DNA of 64,000 bases from an uncultured Collinsella sp. (GTDB lineage: Bacteria; Actinomycetota; Coriobacteriia; Coriobacteriales; Coriobacteriaceae), in the NCBI GenBank assembly GCA_958413895.1, contig CATYVQ010000013.1:9134-73133 (forward strand), given 5' to 3'. The notes beneath the pieces are model-generated. The model worked only from the letters and a program-made list of their open reading frames with translations. It did no database searches and was not told the origin of the DNA. Shown piece by piece: positions 59,405 to 64,000 of this stretch (its first letter is position 1; each line of letters starts with the position of its first letter). A program made the position numbers and the translations under genes.

Positions 59405-60271
59405 ATGCTCGTCAACGCAGCAGACATGCTCAAGAAGGCCGAGGCCGGCAAGTACGGTCTTGGTGCCTTCAACACCAACAACCTCGAGTGGACCTTGGCT
59501 ATTCTCCAGGCCGCCGAGGAGGCCAAGTCTCCGCTGATCCTTCAGTGCACCGCTGGTGCCGCTAAGTGGATGGGCGGTTTCAAGGTCTGCGCCGACATGG
59601 TCAAGGCTGCCGTCGAGGCCACGGGCGTTACCGTTCCCGTCGCCCTTCACCTCGATCACGGTTCTTACGAGGACTGCTTCAAGTGCATCGAGGCCGGCTT
59701 CACGTCCATCATGTATGACGGCTCTCACGAGGAGACCTTCCAGCTTAACCTCGACCGCACCAAGGAGCTCGTTGAGCTTGCCCACTCTAAGGGCATGTCC
59801 ATCGAGGCCGAGGTCGGCGGCATCGGCGGCACCGAGGACGGCGTGACCTCCAGCGGCGAGCTCGCTGATCCTGCTGAGTGCAAGCAGATTGCTGACCTGG
59901 GCGTCGACTTCCTCGCCTGCGGTATCGGCAACATCCACGGCGTGTACCCTGCCGACTGGGCTGGCCTTTCCTTCGAGCGTCTGGGCGAGATTAAGGCCCA
60001 GACCGGCGACCTGCCCCTCGTCCTGCACGGTGGCACCGGCATCCCCGAGGATCAGATCAAGAAGGCCATTTCCCTGGGCATCTCCAAGATCAACGTCAAC
60101 ACCGACCTGCAGCTCGTCTTCGCCAAGGGCGTCCGCGAGTACATCGAGGCTGGCAAGGATCAGCAGGGCAAGGGCTTCGATCCCCGCAAGCTCCTCAAGC
60201 CTGGTCGCGACAACATCGTTGCCCGCACCAAGGAGCTCATGGAGGAGTTTGGCTCCGTCAACAAGGCGTAA
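59405..60271 (+). CDS. fba: Class II fructose-1,6-bisphosphate aldolase
   Basis: About 288 residues. HLDHGSYEDC near 80-89 gives the zinc His and catalytic Asp, GIGNIHGVYP near 175-184 and LHGGTGIPEDQIKKAI near 208-223 are further His and phosphate-binding signatures. It cleaves fructose-1,6-bisphosphate to DHAP and glyceraldehyde-3-phosphate in glycolysis. The start at 59405 is chosen since AGGAGG at 59392-59397 precedes it; a longer frame from 59240 lacks a start signal. Strong codon bias (CC-ending codons) fits high expression. Confidence 0.95.
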   Translation: MLVNAADMLKKAEAGKYGLGAFNTNNLEWTLAILQAAEEAKSPLILQCTAGAAKWMGGFKVCADMVKAAVEATGVTVPVALHLDHGSYEDCFKCIEAGFTSIMYDGSHEETFQLNLDRTKELVELAHSKGMSIEAEVGGIGGTEDGVTSSGELADPAECKQIADLGVDFLACGIGNIHGVYPADWAGLSFERLGEIKAQTGDLPLVLHGGTGIPEDQIKKAISLGISKINVNTDLQLVFAKGVREYIEAGKDQQGKGFDPRKLLKPGRDNIVARTKELMEEFGSVNKA

Positions 60272-60291
60272 GCGTCGCTAAACTTCCCGCC

Positions 60292-60383
60292 GGAAGCCCC
60301 GTCTCCCTACACTGTTTCCTTTGCGCTCACCTGGCTTCGCCAGAAGTCGCGCCAAGGAAACAGTTCCGGGAGACGGGGCTTCC
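60292..60383. repeat. Nested 92-bp hairpin after fba
   Basis: Three nested stems on one axis: 60292-60307 with 60368-60383 (16 bp, perfect), 60311-60326 with 60349-60364 (16 bp, one mismatch), and CTGGC-ttc-GCCAG at 60331-60343. No T-run; it is far larger than a terminator needs. It could stabilise the fba transcript end or be a repeat element. Confidence 0.75.
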
Positions 60384-60517
60384 TTCGTTTACCGCCGCAG
60401 GGTTACGAGTCTGAATTAAGAGGGCTACTGGCTTTGCCAGAAGTCGCGCAATGGGAAAAGCTCCGGGTGAACGGGGCCTCCTTTGTTAACTCGCTACAGG
60501 GTTACTGGACTGAATTC
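60331..60517 (+). repeat. Decayed direct repeat downstream of fba
   Basis: 60331-60418 recurs at 60428-60517 about 97-99 bases further on at roughly 75 per cent identity. Shared blocks include CTGGC.T.GCCAGAAGTCGCGC, CCGGG.GA, GGGTTAC and CTGAATT. The second copy lacks the pairing 5' arms, so it is a decayed half of the nested hairpin. The region has no coding potential. Confidence 0.6.
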
Positions 60518-60622
60518 ATTTTTATAGGTACCGTTCAGCGGTGCTGATGGCTCCCTTGTTGGGGCTTTCTTTTTATCTCGGTACAATGGACTTCAAGGGT
60601 TCTAGTGACTTGGAGTTTTGGT

Positions 60623-62056
60623 ATGGCTGTTGTCGATGTGTCGCCTTCTGATAGAAAGGTTATTGCCGAGGGGCCGGTTGGGTGCCCGGTTGATGTTTGC
60701 AATGATGACTTTCGTTTTCTGGATGTTGGCTTACCACCCGAGATCCTGCGTTTAAAGGATACGGGGTATCTTTCGCAGGCTATTGAGGCTTGCGATCGCC
60801 TGCTTGCCCAAGACCCCGATCCTTCGTTGGTCGCCTGCGTTCGCGCCGAGCGGTATCGCATGATCGAGACGCCGCTTCATTTTTCGGTGTCGCGTGATCG
60901 GGCTATCGAGATGATCCGCGAGGAGTGGCCTGAGTTTACCGATGAGCAGTTTGACGACCTGATTGAGCGCAAGCGTATCGATTGGCGCTTTATCGATGGT
61001 GAACTGTTCGTTCTCGACAACTTCCTTGATTCTTTGCGCGTGTATCCCAAGGAGGTTCCGGGTCTGCGTCCTGATTCTGCGGATGGAATTGCGCTGCGCA
61101 ACCAGATGCTCGAGGAGATGGAGTTACAGGGCGGGCTGTCTCGCGCCATCACGCTTAAGGCATGCGTATCTGTCCCCGGTGCATTGGAGGGAGAGACCGT
61201 TCGCGCGTGGCTTCCCGTTGCCGCCGCCTGCCGCCAGCAGTCTCAGGTCGAGATGCTTGATATGACGCCGGAGGGGGTCGTTGCTCCCGCGAACTCCTCG
61301 GCACGCACTGCCTCATGGGTTTCCTCGACCGATCGCTCATTCTCGGTGACCTATCACTATCAAATCGATGCCGCTTATCGCGATATCTATGGGGGTGCGC
61401 TTCCGGCGCATCCGTGTATGGACGCGCCGCTGCCCGAAGATATTTCCGAGGACCGTCCGCACATTGCATTCACGCCGTATCTGCAACAGCTGACCGAGCA
61501 TGTCGTTGATGGCCTCGAGGATCCGCTCGATCGCGCTCGTGCTATCTATGATTACCTGACACAGCATATCGACTATCGCTATCAGCCACCGTACCTGCTT
61601 TTGGGATCTATTGCCGATGACTGTGCACACTCGCTCCGCGGCGATTGCGGCGTTATGGCGCTCACGTTTATCACCATGTGCCGCATCGCGGGCGTACCTG
61701 CCCGTTGGCAGAGCGGCCTGTATGTTGCGCCTGATTCGGTGGGGCCGCATGACTGGGCGGAGTTCTATACACCACAGACTGGTTGGCTTAACGCCGATGT
61801 CTCGTTTGGCTCCTCGGCGAGAAGGATGGGGGAGGAATGGCGCCGCCGCCACTACTTCGGCAACCTCGATCCGTGGCGCATGGTGGCAAACTGTCGGTTC
61901 CAGGCGGGGTTTGAACCTGTCTTTAACGGCATGCGAGAGGACCCCTACGATAACCAGATGGGTGAGGCTTCGGTCGACGGTCGCGGATGTCGTCAGCGCG
62001 AGATGCTCCGCACGGTCGAACTCATCGAAATGCTCGAAGTTCCATTTTCGGACTAA
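60623..62056 (+). CDS. Transglutaminase-like cysteine protease-fold protein
   Basis: 477 residues. The C-terminal third carries the transglutaminase triad: Cys in RGDCGVMALTF near 342, His in GPHDWAEFYT near 375 and Asp in LNADVS near 389. The N-terminal 280 residues have no recognised domain. No signal peptide or membrane helix is seen, so it is probably cytosolic. Enzymes of this fold are proteases or peptide hydrolases. The ATG at 60623 follows TTGGAG by 7 bases. TACAAT at 60582-60587 is a possible -10. A stretch of 240 bp of repeats precedes it. Confidence 0.82.
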   Translation: MAVVDVSPSDRKVIAEGPVGCPVDVCNDDFRFLDVGLPPEILRLKDTGYLSQAIEACDRLLAQDPDPSLVACVRAERYRMIETPLHFSVSRDRAIEMIREEWPEFTDEQFDDLIERKRIDWRFIDGELFVLDNFLDSLRVYPKEVPGLRPDSADGIALRNQMLEEMELQGGLSRAITLKACVSVPGALEGETVRAWLPVAAACRQQSQVEMLDMTPEGVVAPANSSARTASWVSSTDRSFSVTYHYQIDAAYRDIYGGALPAHPCMDAPLPEDISEDRPHIAFTPYLQQLTEHVVDGLEDPLDRARAIYDYLTQHIDYRYQPPYLLLGSIADDCAHSLRGDCGVMALTFITMCRIAGVPARWQSGLYVAPDSVGPHDWAEFYTPQTGWLNADVSFGSSARRMGEEWRRRHYFGNLDPWRMVANCRFQAGFEPVFNGMREDPYDNQMGEASVDGRGCRQREMLRTVELIEMLEVPFSD

Positions 62057-62095
62057 TCGGTAGAAAGCTGTGATAAACTAACTCACGCATTACGT

Positions 62096-62182
62096 GCCCG
62101 AGTGGCGGAATTGGCAGACGCAGTGGACTCAAAATCCACCGTTGGCAACAACGTGCGAGTTCGAGTCTCGCCTCGGGCACCA
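62096..62182 (+). tRNA. tRNA-Leu (anticodon CAA)
   Basis: 87 bases including the encoded CCA. The acceptor stem GCCCGAG (62096-62102) pairs with CTCGGGC (62172-62178), followed by ACCA. The anticodon stem GTGGA/TCCAC encloses CTCAAAA, giving anticodon CAA for codon UUG. A long variable arm with a stem (CGTTGGC-AACAACG) marks a class II tRNA. T-loop TTCGAGT is standard. Confidence 0.95.
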
Positions 62183-62201
62183 TACATGCAAGTGAGCGTT
62201 C

Positions 62202-62227
62202 AGGGGGGGGTTGCGACCCCCTTTTTC
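62202..62227 (+). terminator. Terminator of the tRNA gene
   Basis: A run of eight G pairs with CCCCC around TTGCGA and is followed by TTTTT at 62222-62226. Confidence 0.8.
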
Positions 62228-62237
62228 GTGTACGTAA

Positions 62238-62267
62238 TGTGATAACGCGCTGCGCGTGTTATTATCC
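62238..62267. promoter_or_regulatory. Palindrome in the infC upstream region
   Basis: TGATAACGCGC-tgc-GCGTGTTATTATC shows an imperfect dyad (GATAAC against GTTAT). It lies between the tRNA terminator and the infC attenuator. It may be an operator or a promoter hairpin (TTATTAT resembles a -10). Confidence 0.3.
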
Positions 62268-62393
62268 ACAAGGCGTTGTTCCCGCAATGCCCTAAAGAGG
62301 AACCCGAGGGTTCCCACCTTTTGGCGCCAATGAGCAGCTGACTGGTCATACAACTTAGATTCACTTCCTCAAATCGAGGATGTCTATGTGTAC

Positions 62394-62428
62394 GACCTGG
62401 CTGCAAAGAAGCGCCGGGTTATTTTTTT
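62394..62428 (+). terminator. Attenuator-like terminator in the infC leader
   Basis: CCTGGC (62396-62401) pairs with GCCGGG (62413-62418, one G-T pair), followed by TTATTTTTTT to 62428. It ends seven bases before the Shine-Dalgarno of infC. L20 leader-type attenuators occur before this operon in Firmicutes; this one is shorter and its regulator is not known. Confidence 0.5.
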
Positions 62429-62447
62429 ATGAATGGAGGTAGGGAAA

Positions 62448-63002
62448 ATAGCTAAGTCTGATGACACCCGCATCAACGACGAGATCACTGCATCTTCGTG
62501 CCGTTTGATTGGCGTCGATGGCTCTCAGCTCGGCCTGTTCGCTATCCGTGATGCCCAGCGCGTCGCCGACGATCAGGGTCTCGACCTGGTCGAGATCGCT
62601 CCCAACGCGGAGCCGCCGGTCTGCAAGGTCATGGACTACGGTAAGTTCAAGTACCAGCAGGCCATGAAGGCCAAGGCCGCTCGTAAGAACCAGTCCAAGG
62701 TCGAGGTCAAGGAAATGAAGTTCCGACCCAAGATCGACGTTGGCGATTACGAGACCAAGAAGGGCCACGTTCTGCGTTTCCTCAAGAAGGGCGCACGCGT
62801 TAAGATCACCATCATGTTCCGCGGCCGTGAGATGGCTCACCCGGAGCAAGGTCTTAACGTTCTCGAGCGTCTCGCCGAGGATCTTAAGCCTTACGCTACG
62901 GTCGAGTCCAAGCCTAAGATGGAAGGCCGTAACATGCTTATGCTGCTCGCCCCGATTAAGGGCGCCTTTGATGAGGAAAAAGCGGCAAGCGATACTAAGT
63001 AA
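62448..63002 (+). CDS. infC: Translation initiation factor IF-3, probable AUA start
   Basis: About 184 residues. The N-domain has RINDEITASSCRLIGVDGSQLG; the linker and C-domain contain PPVCKVMDYGKFKYQQ and the helices to GAFDEEKAASDTK (each motif given in part). IF-3 sets start codon fidelity and subunit splitting. The only ATG, at 62433, overlaps its own Shine-Dalgarno region and has none upstream. GGAGGT at 62435-62440 is 7 bases before ATA at 62448. Rare start codons (AUU in E. coli) give IF-3 autoregulation, so ATA is the better start. Confidence 0.9.
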   Translation: MAKSDDTRINDEITASSCRLIGVDGSQLGLFAIRDAQRVADDQGLDLVEIAPNAEPPVCKVMDYGKFKYQQAMKAKAARKNQSKVEVKEMKFRPKIDVGDYETKKGHVLRFLKKGARVKITIMFRGREMAHPEQGLNVLERLAEDLKPYATVESKPKMEGRNMLMLLAPIKGAFDEEKAASDTK

Positions 63003-63034
63003 CTAGTGTTCTGTAACCGATTAAGGAGTATTTC

Positions 63035-63226
63035 ATGCCTAAGATGAAGTCCCACAGCGGCACCAAGAAGCGTTTCCGCAAGACTGGTACCGGCAAGCTT
63101 ATGCGCGCCAAGGCTTTCAAGAGCCACATCCTGAGCAAGAAGTCCACCAAGCGTAAGCGTGGCTTCCGTCAGGAGACCGAGATCGCCGCTGCCGACCGCA
63201 AGGTCATCAAGTCGCGTCTCGCCTAA
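63035..63226 (+). CDS. rpmI: 50S ribosomal protein L35
   Basis: 63 residues, basic, starting MPKMKSHSGTKKRFRKTGTG, a near-consensus L35. AAGGAG precedes the ATG. Follows infC by 32 bases in the conserved infC-rpmI-rplT order. Confidence 0.97.
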   Translation: MPKMKSHSGTKKRFRKTGTGKLMRAKAFKSHILSKKSTKRKRGFRQETEIAAADRKVIKSRLA

Positions 63227-63273
63227 GTTCGCGTTCCCGTTTTTTCGTTTAACCGTCTAGGAGTTGATAGAAC

Positions 63274-63633
63274 ATGGCACGTATTAAGCGCGCTGTTGCC
63301 GCCAAGAAGAAGCGCCGTACCGTTATGCACCGTGCGAAGGGTTACTACGGTGCCGCTTCGCGTACTTACAAGCATGCTAAAGAGCAGGTCCAGCACTCCC
63401 TGCAGTATCAGTATCGTGATCGCCGCAACAAGAAGCGTGAGATTCGCTCTCTCTGGATCACCCGTATCAACGCTGCTGCTCGCCTGAACGACATCTCTTA
63501 TTCTCAGTTCATGCACGGCCTGAAGGTTGCCGGTATCGAGCTCGACCGCAAGGTCCTGGCCCAGATGGCTTACGAGGACATCGAGTCCTTCAACGAGCTG
63601 GCTGCCATCGCCAAGAAGGCCCTCGAGGCCTAG
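63274..63633 (+). CDS. rplT: 50S ribosomal protein L20
   Basis: 119 residues, basic, starting MARIKRAVAAKKKRRTVMHR and with LWITRINAAARLNDISYSQF, the L20 signature. L20 often represses its own operon through leader RNA; the attenuator before infC is the candidate. TAGGAG precedes the ATG. A terminator follows. Confidence 0.97.
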   Translation: MARIKRAVAAKKKRRTVMHRAKGYYGAASRTYKHAKEQVQHSLQYQYRDRRNKKREIRSLWITRINAAARLNDISYSQFMHGLKVAGIELDRKVLAQMAYEDIESFNELAAIAKKALEA

Positions 63634-63653
63634 TCGATTCATTTGAATCAATA

Positions 63654-63690
63654 GGGGAGTGTCGCGTTATGCGCGGCGCTCCCTCTTTTT
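63654..63690 (+). terminator. Terminator of the infC-rpmI-rplT operon
   Basis: GGGAG/CTCCC outer stem with an inner CGCG/CGCG helix, followed by TCTTTTT ending at 63690. Confidence 0.85.
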
Positions 63691-64000
63691 ATCTAAAGCG
63701 CTGGTTTATATAGCAAAAGCGCGGGTAGATAGACACTTACAGGTGACCGATCTTTATATATCTCTTAACCGAAGGGTCATCATCTGATACGTGCAGTATT
63801 TCTGTACCAGCCTTTCTATTACTTATATAGGAAGCAATATATTGTGTAGGACTTGTGAAGAGTGGAATTGACGTCCCACATCGCTTCGCGGTCTGGCAAT
63901 ATATCTCCTTGCCGCGCGGCCCGGTCGGACCGGATGAGCCGCAAAGCGTGCACCTTGAGAACCGGATACTGCGAGGATGGACACTTACTTCAGTGTCGCA
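63691..64000 (+). other. AT-rich region resembling an rRNA operon leader
   Basis: 310 bases with no credible gene. It has several TATATA-type stretches (63711, 63772, 63819 and 63832 areas) that fit strong or tandem promoters with UP elements. The end, CCTTGAGAACCGGATACTGCG from 63953, resembles the CTTGA.AAC.GGATA leader phrase found before rRNA genes. GACACTTAC occurs at 63732 and again at 63974. The 16S gene would lie just outside the window. Confidence 0.45.

Overview
The window looks like chromosome of a high-GC gut actinobacterium of the class Coriobacteriia, most likely Collinsella or a close relative. The evidence is GC-rich coding with short intergenic gaps, a Gram-positive gene set (BglG/LicT-type antitermination with an RNA target, a sortase-type C-terminus, an infC-rpmI-rplT cluster), anaerobic electron-bifurcation genes, and actinobacterial families such as the DUF3516 helicase. 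No phage, integrase or transposase gene is visible. Genus assignment is inference; a 16S or ribosomal protein search would settle it.

Layout. 1-4.3 kb: end of an unknown gene, a metallophosphoesterase, then a sugar locus with an antiterminator, its RAT/terminator leader, a PTS EIIBC permease and a ChbG-type deacetylase. 4.4-15.8 kb: DUF2130 coiled-coil protein, DUF3516 helicase, and a run of RNA-modification and methyltransferase genes (TrmB, a class I methyltransferase, Elp3, a spermidine-synthase-like protein) interrupted by an XRE regulator/DUF4097 membrane pair. 15.8-21.4 kb: a three-gene minus-strand operon (TerB-domain protein, P-loop ATPase, Lhr-like helicase) with the domain content of the Shango anti-phage system. 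21.5-25.6 kb: a DUF554 membrane protein and a five-gene locus of small, exported and cell-wall-linked proteins, one with a LAQTG sortase-like motif. 25.9-29.5 kb: FAD dehydrogenase, EtfB and ferredoxin-EtfA, which fits an electron-bifurcating lactate dehydrogenase. 29.5-35 kb: HD hydrolase, AzlCD, a KdgT permease, a membrane GGDEF protein, an EamA transporter. 35-43.3 kb: PurL, a cation/proton antiporter, a regular array of four structured repeats, an SDR, homoserine dehydrogenase. 43.5-49.8 kb: a complete branched-chain amino acid ABC transporter with two tandem binding proteins. 49.9-62 kb: CutC, a DUF4931 HIT-fold protein, a bile-acid-symporter-family protein, a RecJ-SF2 helicase fusion with an overlapping 21-codon leader ORF, Rel (ppGpp), an MBL hydrolase, class II aldolase, a transglutaminase-like protein. 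62-64 kb: tRNA-Leu(CAA), infC (probable AUA start behind an attenuator), rpmI, rplT, and an AT-rich stretch that looks like an rRNA operon leader running off the end.

How it works together. Housekeeping genes (purL, hom, rel, fba, recJ, the ribosomal cluster) are mixed with nutrient uptake (PTS, liv, azl, kdgT) and with redox metabolism. The liv operon lies divergent from hom, and azlCD near the lactate module, so amino acid import, export and synthesis are all represented. The accessory content is concentrated at 15.8-25.6 kb (defence-like operon plus surface locus).

An unusual feature is the number of palindromic repeats between genes: a 123-bp element with 25-bp inverted ends, a 69-bp element with 22-bp arms, a nested 92-bp hairpin with a decayed second copy, GGGACAG-containing palindromes, and a 231-bp array of four 46-bp hairpins at 61-62 bp spacing. 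None is explained by a coding gene in the window.
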